60,066 nucleotides of DNA from Chlamydiia bacterium. GTDB taxonomy: Bacteria; Chlamydiota; Chlamydiia; Chlamydiales; Rhabdochlamydiaceae. Within the stretch, counting starts at the first letter, position 1. Every line of letters starts with the position of its first letter. Under the pieces are notes generated by a model. It was given only the letters and a program-made list of their open reading frames with translations, made no database searches and was not told the DNA's origin. The position numbers and the translations under genes were made by a program. Shown piece by piece: positions 25,405 through 33,736 of the stretch. The stretch lies in the NCBI GenBank assembly GCA_021324995.1, contig JAJPIB010000064.1, forward strand, positions 1-60,066, read 5' to 3'.

Positions 25405-25928
25405 AATTCCTCTCTCTGGATTTAAACGGATCCTTTCTTATCGAGCCAACTCAGTTAGCGGATGAGAGGGGATATTTTGCCCGAACATTCTGCAAGCAAA
25501 CATTTGAGGAGATGGGGCTCAATACCCATCTCGACCAATGCAGTTTTTCTTTCAACCATAAAAGAGGAACGCTCCGAGGAATGCACTTTCAGAAAATTCC
25601 TCATGCAGAAGTAAAATTGGTGCGCTGTACGCGTGGAAGTATCTACGATGTTATCATCGATTTGCGCCCGGAGTCGAAGACATATAAGCAGTGGAAAGGG
25701 GTCATTCTTTCTTCTGAAAACCGACATCTTTTGTACATTCCAGAAGGATTTGCCCACGGCTTCCAAACTCTAGAAGACAACGTTGAAGTATTTTACCAAA
25801 TTTCAGCCCCCTATGCTCCAGAAAGCGCATCGGGTGTAAGATGGAATGATTCTCAATTTGGTATTGATTGGCCTTTGGATATCAGCGTTATTTCCTCCAA
25901 AGACCAGCAATACGCAGACATTCTATGA
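25401..25928 (+). CDS. RmlC-like sugar epimerase (cupin), second copy
   Basis: About 175 residues from TTG 25401 (TTGA overlap with the previous stop; an upstream in-frame ATG at 25353 would lie inside the methyltransferase). It shows the RmlC cupin pattern: ERGYFARTF, KRGTLRGMHFQ with the catalytic His, YDVIIDLRPES, IPEGFAHGFQ and YAPESASGVRWND. In this context it should epimerise the CDP-4-keto sugar at C3 and/or C5. It differs clearly from the dTDP-rhamnose RmlC at 35850, so the two probably serve separate pathways. Confidence 0.88.
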   Translation: MKFLSLDLNGSFLIEPTQLADERGYFARTFCKQTFEEMGLNTHLDQCSFSFNHKRGTLRGMHFQKIPHAEVKLVRCTRGSIYDVIIDLRPESKTYKQWKGVILSSENRHLLYIPEGFAHGFQTLEDNVEVFYQISAPYAPESASGVRWNDSQFGIDWPLDISVISSKDQQYADIL

Positions 25929-26827
25929 AAAGAGTTCTTGTCACAGGCGCCACAGGATTCATCGGAAGACAGTGTCTCCCCCTTCTAAAAAAGCGGGGGT
26001 TTGAGATCTGTGCCATTTCCTCAAAAAAGATTATAACTAACGCAGAAAATGTCCACTGGATCCAATTAGATTTATTGAATTACCGTGATTTTAATCCCTT
26101 ATTAGTAGATCTAAAGCCGACGCATTTGCTCCATTTTGCGTGGATGGCTGAACCCGGAAAATATTGGACTTCCAAAGATAATTTGGCCTGGCTGAAAACA
26201 AGCATCGATCTCGTTCAAGCTTTTGCTCTCTCAGGGGGTAAACGTGCCGTTTTTGCCGGGACATGTGCTGAATATGATTGGACGGCGCAGGAATTCAAAG
26301 AATATGCAACGCCTTGCCTCCCTCAAACGCTCTATGGAACGTGCAAATTAGCCTTACAGCTAGTTTTAGAGTCGCTATCGAAGGAAATGGCATTAAGCCA
26401 ATCCTGGGGAAGGATTTTTCATCTCTATGGGCCGCATGAGCACGCGCAGCGGTTCGTTCCGGCGATCATCAATGGCCTTCTGCAAAAAAAAGATATTCCC
26501 TGTTCTCATGGAGAACAAATTCGGGACTTCCTTCATGTCAGCGATGTTGCCGATGCTTTTGCTTGTTTGCTCGATAGTAGCGTCGAGGGTGTCGTGAATA
26601 TCGGATCAGGACAAGCAATGACTTTGAAACAAGTGATTCATAAAATTGCTGAACAATTGGACGGACTTGACCATGTTCAATTCGGCGCTTTACCAGCTCC
26701 TAAAAATGATCCCGCTTTTCTTGTTCCTGATACGAGGCGTTTACAAGAAGAGCTGGGCTGGAATCCTCGCTTCAATCTGGAGCAGGGACTTGCAGATGCA
26801 ATCTCTTGGTGGAAAACTAGAATCTAA
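25925..26827 (+). CDS. NAD-dependent epimerase/dehydratase, predicted 4-ketoreductase
   Basis: 300 residues from ATG 25925 (ATGA overlap). TGATGFIGRQCLP is the Rossmann motif, and GTCAEYDW and LYGTCKLALQ give the Ser/Thr-Tyr-Lys catalytic set. HEHAQRFVPAIINGLL is typical of sugar-nucleotide reductases and epimerases. As the last enzyme of the CDP branch it probably reduces the 4-keto group of the methylated sugar. The stereochemistry cannot be predicted. Confidence 0.85.
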   Translation: MKRVLVTGATGFIGRQCLPLLKKRGFEICAISSKKIITNAENVHWIQLDLLNYRDFNPLLVDLKPTHLLHFAWMAEPGKYWTSKDNLAWLKTSIDLVQAFALSGGKRAVFAGTCAEYDWTAQEFKEYATPCLPQTLYGTCKLALQLVLESLSKEMALSQSWGRIFHLYGPHEHAQRFVPAIINGLLQKKDIPCSHGEQIRDFLHVSDVADAFACLLDSSVEGVVNIGSGQAMTLKQVIHKIAEQLDGLDHVQFGALPAPKNDPAFLVPDTRRLQEELGWNPRFNLEQGLADAISWWKTRI

Positions 26828-27846
26828 TGATAACAATCATCATTCCAACTTACAAACGTCCTGTGTCTTTGCGGAAAGCCATCCAAAGCGTCCTCGATCA
26901 AACTTATCCGCATTTTCAGGTGTGCGTCTACGATAATGCCTCCCATGATGAAACCGGGCATGTTGTTAAAGAGTTTTCTAAGCGGGATTCCCGAGTAAAA
27001 TATTATGCTCATCCACACAATATTGGAGCAGCAGAAAACTTTCAGTATGGTCTTTCACGTGTAGAGACGCCTTTTTTCTGTTTCCTTTCCGACGACGACT
27101 TTTTACTCCCAGAGTTTTTTGAAACGGCTCTCAAAGGATTTGAAAAATACCCCGATGCTGCTTTTTTTTCCTGCGGTGTCCTTGATGTGGATGAAAAGGG
27201 AGAAGTCATCGACGTCGTCTTATCCAAATGGCCGAAAAAGGAGTATTACTCAGCTCCTGAAGGGCTTCTGGAAATGATCGGAAAGTATTCCAATTGGATT
27301 GGCACTGTTTTCCGGAAGGATGTCATTCAAAAGATTGGAACGATCGACGTGCATTTTAAGGCGATCGATATCGACTACATGCTGCGAGCAGCAAGTCACC
27401 TCCCTTTTGCCATTTCCAAAATACCCTGTGCTGTATTCATGCAACATTCCTCTTCCTACTCAAAAAATAACGGACTGAAGTTGATTTGGCCTGGCTGGCA
27501 GACACTTATCACAAAGATCCATCAAAATCCCAGTCTTTGCCCTGAAACTAAAAAGGTCGCCGAGCAGAAGCTCCAAATCGATCTTCAAAACTTGCTTCTC
27601 TTAAACGCTTTCAGGAATTTGGAAAAAAAACAATTTCAAGATGCAGCTACTGTAGCTGCTATTTTTAACCAGGTAAGCGGTCAGAGATGGAAAAAAGCTT
27701 TGCTCGCTACTATGATTGAGATTTGTAGAGTTTTCCCCCTCTTTCAAAAACCGATTGTGGGGTTGCTCATTTTACGCCGTTTTTGGCGCAGAAGGATAAA
27801 ATTAGCCCAAAAACAATCAGAGTTTAGAAAACGGTATAGCGTATGA
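26827..27846 (+). CDS. Family 2 glycosyltransferase
   Basis: 339 residues. The N-terminus (TIIIPTYKRPVSLRKAI, VYDNASHDETGHVV, FLSDDDFLLPEFFE) is close to that of the genes at 18871, 20016 and 27843, so these are paralogues by local duplication. The C-terminal third is helical and basic. The start codon overlaps the previous stop by one base (TAATG), which fits translational coupling to the sugar-nucleotide genes. Confidence 0.88.
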   Translation: MITIIIPTYKRPVSLRKAIQSVLDQTYPHFQVCVYDNASHDETGHVVKEFSKRDSRVKYYAHPHNIGAAENFQYGLSRVETPFFCFLSDDDFLLPEFFETALKGFEKYPDAAFFSCGVLDVDEKGEVIDVVLSKWPKKEYYSAPEGLLEMIGKYSNWIGTVFRKDVIQKIGTIDVHFKAIDIDYMLRAASHLPFAISKIPCAVFMQHSSSYSKNNGLKLIWPGWQTLITKIHQNPSLCPETKKVAEQKLQIDLQNLLLLNAFRNLEKKQFQDAATVAAIFNQVSGQRWKKALLATMIEICRVFPLFQKPIVGLLILRRFWRRRIKLAQKQSEFRKRYSV

Positions 27847-28895
27847 CGGATGAATCCCCGCTGATCACGCTCATCATTCCTACCTACAAACGTCCAAAGC
27901 TGCTCCGTCGCGCGCTCAGAAGCGCTCTGAACCAAACGTTCTCTTCTTTTCAGGTTTGTGTTTACGATAACGCATCGGGTGATGAAACGAAAGAAGTGGT
28001 CGAAGAGTTTGAGGATGCGCGCGTGAAATACCACTGTCATACTCAAAATATTGGCATGATTGGAAATTATGCCTTTGCTTTAAACGAAGTTAAAACCCCG
28101 TATTTCTCCTTGCTTTCCGACGACGATCTGCTCTTCCCTTGGTTTTTTGAAGAAGCGTTGAAAGGGTTTCACTGCTTTCCCGATAGCGCTTTTTCCGCTG
28201 CTTCGACTTTGATCCTATCAGCAAAAGGGGAAATTGTACGCGTTCCAGTTGATCTTTGGTCCAAGGAAGGCTACTTCCCTCCAACAGAAGCCTTGACGGA
28301 GATGATTGCTAAGTATCCCATCCCAACGTGCGTTTTATTCCGCAAAGAAGTGATTGAAGAAGTGCCGATCGATCGAGATAACGCGCTCACGTGGGATTGC
28401 GATTTTTTGCTGCAAATCGCTGCTCGATACCCTATCTTTGTGAGCAAACGACCCTGCGGAATATTTTTGCATCACAGCTTTTCTTATTCCAACGCGCAAA
28501 ATTTTGAAAAGTGGAAGGACGCTTTAAATCGCATGAGTGAAAGGCTGAGCAGCCTTGAACATCTCTCGGAGGAAATAAGAATCTCGCTTCTTAGATTGAT
28601 CCGCAATGATCTGAAGGCCTGCAATCGAGCTTTTATAGTGCAATCGATTTTAAATAAAGAACATGAGAAAGCTTCTCATTACGGAATGATTTTTAAGAGA
28701 AGTTATGGAAATAGCCATACTTTGTCTTTGCTTTTAACTTTTAGCAAGCTCTCTACGTTCTTTCCTTTTTTAATTAATATTCTTCTTCTCCTAAAAAAAA
28801 TCATCAGAGCCAAGCGTCGCCAATATCACTATTTATATAGGCACTACGCCTCTTGGCTTAATTCGACAACAGTCTCTTATACCCAACGCGATTGA
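27843..28895 (+). CDS. Family 2 glycosyltransferase, C-terminus ending in a repeat
   Basis: 350 residues, paralogous to the gene before it (TLIIPTYKRPKLLRRAL, VYDNASGDETKEVV, LLSDDDLLFPWFFE), which it overlaps by ATGA. The last residues read SYTQRD; from TTATACCC at 28877 onward the codons lie in the left arm of the family A repeat, which also supplies the TGA stop. The original end has probably been cut or replaced; the catalytic part is complete. It is the last gene of the coupled series that began at 22375. Confidence 0.87.
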   Translation: MTDESPLITLIIPTYKRPKLLRRALRSALNQTFSSFQVCVYDNASGDETKEVVEEFEDARVKYHCHTQNIGMIGNYAFALNEVKTPYFSLLSDDDLLFPWFFEEALKGFHCFPDSAFSAASTLILSAKGEIVRVPVDLWSKEGYFPPTEALTEMIAKYPIPTCVLFRKEVIEEVPIDRDNALTWDCDFLLQIAARYPIFVSKRPCGIFLHHSFSYSNAQNFEKWKDALNRMSERLSSLEHLSEEIRISLLRLIRNDLKACNRAFIVQSILNKEHEKASHYGMIFKRSYGNSHTLSLLLTFSKLSTFFPFLINILLLLKKIIRAKRRQYHYLYRHYASWLNSTTVSYTQRD

Positions 28896-28975
28896 AAATT
28901 TGGCTTTAAGATCGAGCCAATCGCAGGAGCTTTTGCTTCGGTCCCAAACCAAATTTTCAGTCACGTTGAGTATAA
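28877..28975 (+). repeat. Family A palindromic repeat, medium copy (99 bp)
   Basis: The arms are TTATACCCAACGCGATTG and CAGTCACGTTGAGTATAA, with the core GGAGCTTTTGCTTCGGTCCC. The left arm overlaps the 3' end of the glycosyltransferase gene and gives its stop codon. The 101 bp between this copy and the next gene (28976-29076) show no feature. Confidence 0.9.
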
Positions 28976-29076
28976 TTCGGCGCCTTCTGTAAAACTTTGG
29001 GAATCAGTTTCCTTCAGTTTAATTCCTCGGGAATAATAGTAGAAAACTAAGGAATAGTTTTTATCATTACGCTTTC

Positions 29077-29790
29077 CTATCGTTTGATAATGATCACAAT
29101 ACTGTCGTAGAAATGCATGGAATAAATCTCCTTTTGGTAAAGATTGAGTCCATTTAATACCTCAAGAGGTAACTTAGTGTGATTCGCGCGCGTTGTTGTA
29201 GCTCCGACATAATTCACTTCGTCGATCAGTTTTTTTAGGAAATTCACAGTCGAATCCTCTCCACCACCCCCAAAATGACCTGGCCAGTAAGAAGTATGTA
29301 GATCTTCAATGATGTACATTCCTCCGCTTTTTACATGAGGAAAAAGAGCAATGAAACTATGGATTTGTTGTCTCATCGTATGTCCGCCGTCATCTAAGAT
29401 GACATCGAAATTGCTTCCATTTTCTTGAGCAAAGTGCTCAAGCGCTGAGATATTTTCTTGGTCGTATTGGTGATATTGGGCACGTTTGGTGTGATATTGG
29501 ATATTTTCAAAGGTAATATCCATGAAATGCAATTCGGCGAAGGGAAAATACTCTTCCCACATTTTCACGCTAGAGCCTGTATTAATGCCGATTTCAAGAA
29601 ATTTAATGGGCTTGTCTCGAAGCGGAGCAAAATATCGAGAATATACTTCGGTGTAATTGTGGAAATGCGAGCCCTTATCCGCTCCTGCATGAAGAGCGAT
29701 TTCATCCATCTGTCGATAGTCTTCTAAGACTTGTGAAGCGTAAGTTGGGGTCGCAAAGAGAATAAATGCGAAGAATGAAAGTTTTTTCAT
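29077..29790 (-). CDS. Exported SAM-dependent methyltransferase, MycE-like
   Basis: 237 residues with a signal peptide (MKKLSFFAFILFATPTYAS). The methyltransferase core has FLEIGINTGSSVKMWEEYF (SAM motif I) and VILDDGGHTMRQQIHSFI, which contains the acidic and His residues of the MycE/CmcI-like sugar O-methyltransferase group, then IIEDLHTSYW. A Sec signal on a SAM enzyme is unusual. The gene is followed downstream by the repeat-ended glycan cluster and lies 15 bp from another exported methyltransferase, so it probably acts on the same surface glycan. Confidence 0.8.
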   Translation of the reverse strand: MKKLSFFAFILFATPTYASQVLEDYRQMDEIALHAGADKGSHFHNYTEVYSRYFAPLRDKPIKFLEIGINTGSSVKMWEEYFPFAELHFMDITFENIQYHTKRAQYHQYDQENISALEHFAQENGSNFDVILDDGGHTMRQQIHSFIALFPHVKSGGMYIIEDLHTSYWPGHFGGGGEDSTVNFLKKLIDEVNYVGATTTRANHTKLPLEVLNGLNLYQKEIYSMHFYDSIVIIIKR

Positions 29791-29805
29791 AAGTGCCTAT
29801 ACGTT

Positions 29806-30945
29806 CTATTTAAAACGAATGATTTCTTCCGCATAGCCCTGGCGCATCCAATAGGGAAAGCGAAAGACCTCGGCAGGGGGATTATCTTCTCTAAGCAATT
29901 CTTCTACAGTATAAGAATTAGATTCGTGATTAATGGATAGGAAGATTGGCGAGCTTTCTCTTATCCGGGCTAAATAAGCACGAGCGAGCTGAGGATCGTA
30001 TTCTGTGAATCCATCGGCATTAATAATGAGATCGTATTGCTCATGACTTTCTAGAAACTGGAGAGGTGTGATGAGTTTAACTCGATTTTGAGGATCTAGG
30101 GCCATTTCGCCGGAAAATAACACTTGATTTTCTCCCAAAGTCACTCCTAAAAAATAACCTGAAGACATGGTTGTAAATGGGAGATCAACAATCGTGTAGT
30201 CTTTAATTCCAAGCAACCTTGCGTAATAGGCAGTTCTTCCAAGTCCGGCGCCAATTTCAAGCACGCGAGGATTGGTCACATTTTTGAGAAGTTCTTTAAT
30301 TGTGAAGGCTTGGTAAAGCGCTTGAGGAACACGATAAGACATCACTCCCAAGGGGGTCAAGAGACCATTTTCAAAGGGATACGGGTTAGGAAAGGTGATC
30401 GATACTCCCAATTTTTGATTAATTAATGAAATCACATCTTCCGCTCTCCATGGAATAGGAGCAATAAAAATATAAGCCTCTGGATTATCCAAAGGAATTG
30501 CTCCAATGGCTTCCGCAAAACGTACTAAAGAGTCTAAACAAGAGGTCGCATGCGTTTGTTGAGAATGAGGGTTACTGAAATAATTAAGTAGAACAGACTT
30601 TGAAAGAGCATCAAAACCATAAAACAACTCACTTGCTCCTGGATTGCGAAGGATCGCTGCAACTTTGCGTTCTTTGCCTTTTTTAAATTTTTTATCGAGG
30701 GCTTCATGCTTTTCGCTAAAAAACATGCCCCACATCGAGTCGCCTCTTTGATGGTTCTCAGAAGAGATAACCTGATAAGATTGGATGAGCCTTCGAACGA
30801 TATCAGCATCATGGTTTTTTATATCTGCTTGAGTTTGACCGGGAACTGCCTGAAGAGATTCAGGTCGCCGAAACAGTGTTTCACTTTGCAATGCATTCGT
30901 CAAAGTAACTGCTAAAAATAAGAGAAATGATAGGTGTAGTTTCAT
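29806..30945 (-). CDS. Exported putative sugar O-methyltransferase
   Basis: 379 residues from ATG 30945 (an AAGG sits 8 bp upstream; the frame is open to 30969). A signal peptide (KLHLSFLLFLAVTLTNALQS) precedes a long N-terminal helical region. The SAM-binding core is VLEIGAGLGRTAYYARLLG, followed by YTIVDLPFT and later DLIINADGFTE; this is the layout of 'putative sugar O-methyltransferase' proteins. It is the second of two adjacent exported methyltransferases, 29 bp after an OMP gene, and the three genes probably form one transcript. Confidence 0.78.
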   Translation of the reverse strand: MKLHLSFLLFLAVTLTNALQSETLFRRPESLQAVPGQTQADIKNHDADIVRRLIQSYQVISSENHQRGDSMWGMFFSEKHEALDKKFKKGKERKVAAILRNPGASELFYGFDALSKSVLLNYFSNPHSQQTHATSCLDSLVRFAEAIGAIPLDNPEAYIFIAPIPWRAEDVISLINQKLGVSITFPNPYPFENGLLTPLGVMSYRVPQALYQAFTIKELLKNVTNPRVLEIGAGLGRTAYYARLLGIKDYTIVDLPFTTMSSGYFLGVTLGENQVLFSGEMALDPQNRVKLITPLQFLESHEQYDLIINADGFTEYDPQLARAYLARIRESSPIFLSINHESNSYTVEELLREDNPPAEVFRFPYWMRQGYAEEIIRFK

Positions 30946-30974
30946 TGGTTTTGCCTTTTTAAGAATCATAGCCG

Positions 30975-31991
30975 CTAATGGTAAATGTTCAGAGCGATCA
31001 CAGCGCTTGCAAATTCAGGAATATTTCTTCCTGCGACAGAAAACCAGGCACCAGCGATCACCCCGTAGTTTTCGGACCAGTTGTATTCAATAGCAGGCGC
31101 AAGGCTCAATTGCTCACTTGAAGGAAGTCCAACACGGTTGGGCATGCCTGCAGTCGTTCCTGCATGCCCTTTAAATCGCGATTTGTTGATATGCATGTAG
31201 GAGAAGTCATTTGCAATAGCCCAGCGTTGGGAAAGGGAAATTTCGAAACCAAACAAGACATGCAAGATTTGTCCTGGATATACCTTTCCTCGAGTATGTT
31301 TTCCCCCGCCGTAAATGCTGATATCGCTCACGTGGACAGAGTTGGGAATTGTGTACTGAATGTTCAAGCGAGGAATAAAGAAGAAATGTCCACCCCACCA
31401 AAATAGTCGGGACATGGTAATTGCTGCGCCGGGAAGCCAGCTCCCTACGCCGCCGATGTCCGTTGCTTTTGCGCGAGGATTCAGTTTTCGATAACGTCCT
31501 AAGGGAACACTTGCTCCAAGTTCTAATTTTATTGCGGGCCACCACTTTCCCTTTTGATCATATAAAAGCTGATAATCGAGGTAGAATTGCAAATCGTTTA
31601 GCACCCAATGTGAAGCCCCATCCGTATGATTCCAGGACCAGGCGGGAACGATTGTGAAATCGCAATCCCAAGGCATTCCAAATTGGACTGGAATTTGTGT
31701 AATAATGTTATAATCTTTTGCTATGGTCTTTGCATGCCATTCAGCATCATAAATACCATAATTTGTTGTGATAAAGAGATAGGGCTCGATGTTATAATGC
31801 CCATTAGGCACTACATATGCGGCAGGAGTGAGCAGCGGGCCTGTAAGCCAGGGAATGGGTTCCTTTTCCTTTTTTGTCTCAATGATGGCTTCAGAGGGAG
31901 GATTGTCCGCTAAAAAGGAATCGGCGTAGCCAAAAACGCATCTAGAGAGGAGTCCTAAAACAAGTATTTCCTTTCTTCTCGAAGATGTCAT
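30975..31991 (-). CDS. Outer membrane beta-barrel protein, transporter-like
   Basis: 338 residues from ATG 31991 (the frame is open to 32021). A signal-like N-terminus (RRKEILVLGLLSRCVFGYADS) precedes a body of amphipathic strands rich in Trp and Tyr (VPAWSWNHTDGASHWV, FWWGGHFFFIPRLNIQY) and a late YNWSENYGVIAGAWF. The pattern recalls the MetA-pathway/phenol-degradation OMP family of outer membrane proteins. The substrate is unknown. It is the first gene of the minus-strand operon with the two exported methyltransferases; the family B half-repeat lies upstream. Confidence 0.7.
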   Translation of the reverse strand: MTSSRRKEILVLGLLSRCVFGYADSFLADNPPSEAIIETKKEKEPIPWLTGPLLTPAAYVVPNGHYNIEPYLFITTNYGIYDAEWHAKTIAKDYNIITQIPVQFGMPWDCDFTIVPAWSWNHTDGASHWVLNDLQFYLDYQLLYDQKGKWWPAIKLELGASVPLGRYRKLNPRAKATDIGGVGSWLPGAAITMSRLFWWGGHFFFIPRLNIQYTIPNSVHVSDISIYGGGKHTRGKVYPGQILHVLFGFEISLSQRWAIANDFSYMHINKSRFKGHAGTTAGMPNRVGLPSSEQLSLAPAIEYNWSENYGVIAGAWFSVAGRNIPEFASAVIALNIYH

Positions 31992-32051
31992 GCTCTTATC
32001 CAAAGTGAATAGAGCTGGCAATATATGTGTTTATTGAATTTTTTTGGAGAA

Positions 32052-32122
32052 GTATATACTGGTGACGTTTCAATGGGCCATAGAATTTTGTTTTTAACAC
32101 GACCATTTTTAGGTGCATCAAG
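32052..32122 (+). repeat. Family B repeat, single arm
   Basis: Starting GTATATACTGGTGACGTTTC and ending near GGTGCATCAAG, this stretch matches the left arm of the palindrome at 44828-44999 over about 70 bp with few differences. The right arm is missing. It lies between the OMP gene and tyrP, both read on the minus strand. Confidence 0.75.
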
Positions 32123-32134
32123 AAGATACAGTCT

Positions 32135-33334
32135 TTATTTGCTAAATTCCTGAACGATCTGAATGCTAAGTTCAATGAGAACAAAAATAATGAGCAGCGC
32201 AAGAAAAGGCTTTCCTCCACGGACTTGCTGCTTATGCCCTTGCTTTTTGATGTATCTTCCGACCCAAACCATTAAAGGTGGGAAAAGTCCAAATAGGATG
32301 GCACAGCTAAAACCCCCAGCATATCCTAACGCTATGATAAAGATATTTGGGTAGGATAGAGCGACGATTGTGGGAGGCACGAACACCGCAAGGCACAGGA
32401 GAATTTTTTTGATTCCTTGCTTTTTGACTTTGAGCCCGTCCGCAAGAAAATCCAAGTAGGCGAGCGCTAGAGCAATGTACGACGTCGTCATCGTCAAAAA
32501 TGCAAAAGCTTTTCCGATGGAGAAAACGATTGGATTCCCGAGAAGCTCTTTCAGAGGCATGATCGCATTCCAGCCTTTGCTAGCAGCTTCAACAAGACCA
32601 TTAGGACCTTCAGCTGGGACGATACCTAAGATAAGGAATTCCCAAACAAGATAGACGATGAGAGGAATGCTGGTCCCCAAAATAATGGAAAGGCGTACTT
32701 TTTTTACATTCCTGTCCATGTAAGTCATCAGTGTGGGAATGATCACCTGGAAAGTAAACGCAGTAAATAAAACTGGAAGGGCGAGCCAGGCTTTAGACCA
32801 ATCGGAGCGAAGCAGAAGGTTTGGTTCGACATGTTTATACGAGACCGCAATGAAGGCAAAATAAGTGATTGCAATTCCTGTCATAAGTAGGATGTTGAGC
32901 TTGTCAACCCATTTCGTTCCGAGGTACACAACTGGGGAAAAAATGACCACGTAAATGACCATAGAAAGCCAATCCGGGATCGCGCATCCGCAAATTTCAT
33001 TGAGCACGGCTCCGCCACCTACCACATGAGCAATCATAACGGTAACAAACAGAAAGAGATACACTACCCAGCAGATATTTTTTCCCACAGGACCTAAAAG
33101 ACGCGCTGCCATTGTAATCAGGTTAGCTTCTTTTGGCATCCACGAACAAACTTCGAGAAGAAGAAGACCGGTGCAAAGCATAAAAAGCCAGCAAAGTAAA
33201 TAAATTGCTACTGCAGGAAAGAATCCCCCATTGCCTGTTGCTACAGGCAACGCGAGCATTCCAACGCCGACCATCGTTCCAGCAATGAGTAGAGAACCTC
33301 CAAAAACATGGCCTAATGAATTGAAAATGCGCAT
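32135..33334 (-). CDS. tyrP: Aromatic amino acid permease (tyrosine/tryptophan transporter)
   Basis: 399 residues with about 11 transmembrane helices. The first contains GGSLLIAGTMVGVGMLALP, the substrate-binding signature of the HAAAP family (TyrP/Mtr/TnaB), and later AFTFQVIIPTLMTYM is also conserved. It should import tyrosine or tryptophan with protons. Chlamydiae depend on host amino acids, and tyrP is a known chlamydial gene, sometimes duplicated. The gene reads alone on the minus strand. The 402 bp upstream (33335-33736) hold no gene; see the separate entry. Confidence 0.92.
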   Translation of the reverse strand: MRIFNSLGHVFGGSLLIAGTMVGVGMLALPVATGNGGFFPAVAIYLLCWLFMLCTGLLLLEVCSWMPKEANLITMAARLLGPVGKNICWVVYLFLFVTVMIAHVVGGGAVLNEICGCAIPDWLSMVIYVVIFSPVVYLGTKWVDKLNILLMTGIAITYFAFIAVSYKHVEPNLLLRSDWSKAWLALPVLFTAFTFQVIIPTLMTYMDRNVKKVRLSIILGTSIPLIVYLVWEFLILGIVPAEGPNGLVEAASKGWNAIMPLKELLGNPIVFSIGKAFAFLTMTTSYIALALAYLDFLADGLKVKKQGIKKILLCLAVFVPPTIVALSYPNIFIIALGYAGGFSCAILFGLFPPLMVWVGRYIKKQGHKQQVRGGKPFLALLIIFVLIELSIQIVQEFSK

Positions 33335-33736
33335 TTGCTTTAACCAATATCTAACAACTTCAATGATACAGCGAGAAAGCGTATCCTACTCTGAGATAAA
33401 AAAGCAAGAAACCTTCATGGTTTCCAGAGTGTCTGCTATTATAATATTCAATGCCCGTTGCACTGCATTGGTTTCAGGACTCAAATCGAATGTTTCCACA
33501 AAATTTTTAGAATATTTTTTCTCCAGCATCTCGCGCTCTGCAAACAAAATATTGCAATAATGTGGATGAACTTATGAAGCCTGGCGGTCGACGATTTGAG
33601 CGAGCTTTCGCGCTCGAAATTAGACCAAGGTTTTTGCTTACAGAGCGTCAGATTAGTTAAATTTTTACTTGTCATATTTGCTTCATTGTCTTAAAATTTT
33701 GACGAGTTTCTTAATCCCAATCCTAAAGGAGGAAGT
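33335..33736. other. 402-bp intergenic region between tyrP and the cellulase gene
   Basis: No coding region is supported here; short open frames lack ribosome binding sites and family resemblance. It contains a GC-rich hairpin near 33598-33620 (GAGCGAGCTTTCGCGCTCG) and, near its right end, the predicted promoter and the strong ribosome binding site of the cellulase gene. The tyrP promoter must lie at its left end. Confidence 0.6.
33669..33697 (+). promoter_or_regulatory. Predicted promoter of the GH5 cellulase gene
   Basis: TTGTCA (33669-33674), a 17-bp spacer and TAAAAT (33692-33697) match the vegetative consensus well. The start codon follows 39 bp later, after a full Shine-Dalgarno AAAGGAGG. 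Confidence 0.55.

Noticed and set aside
33598-33620. Hairpin with GAGCTTTCGC resembling the family A core
   Set aside because: Only the core is similar; the family A ends are missing, so it is treated as a chance hairpin.
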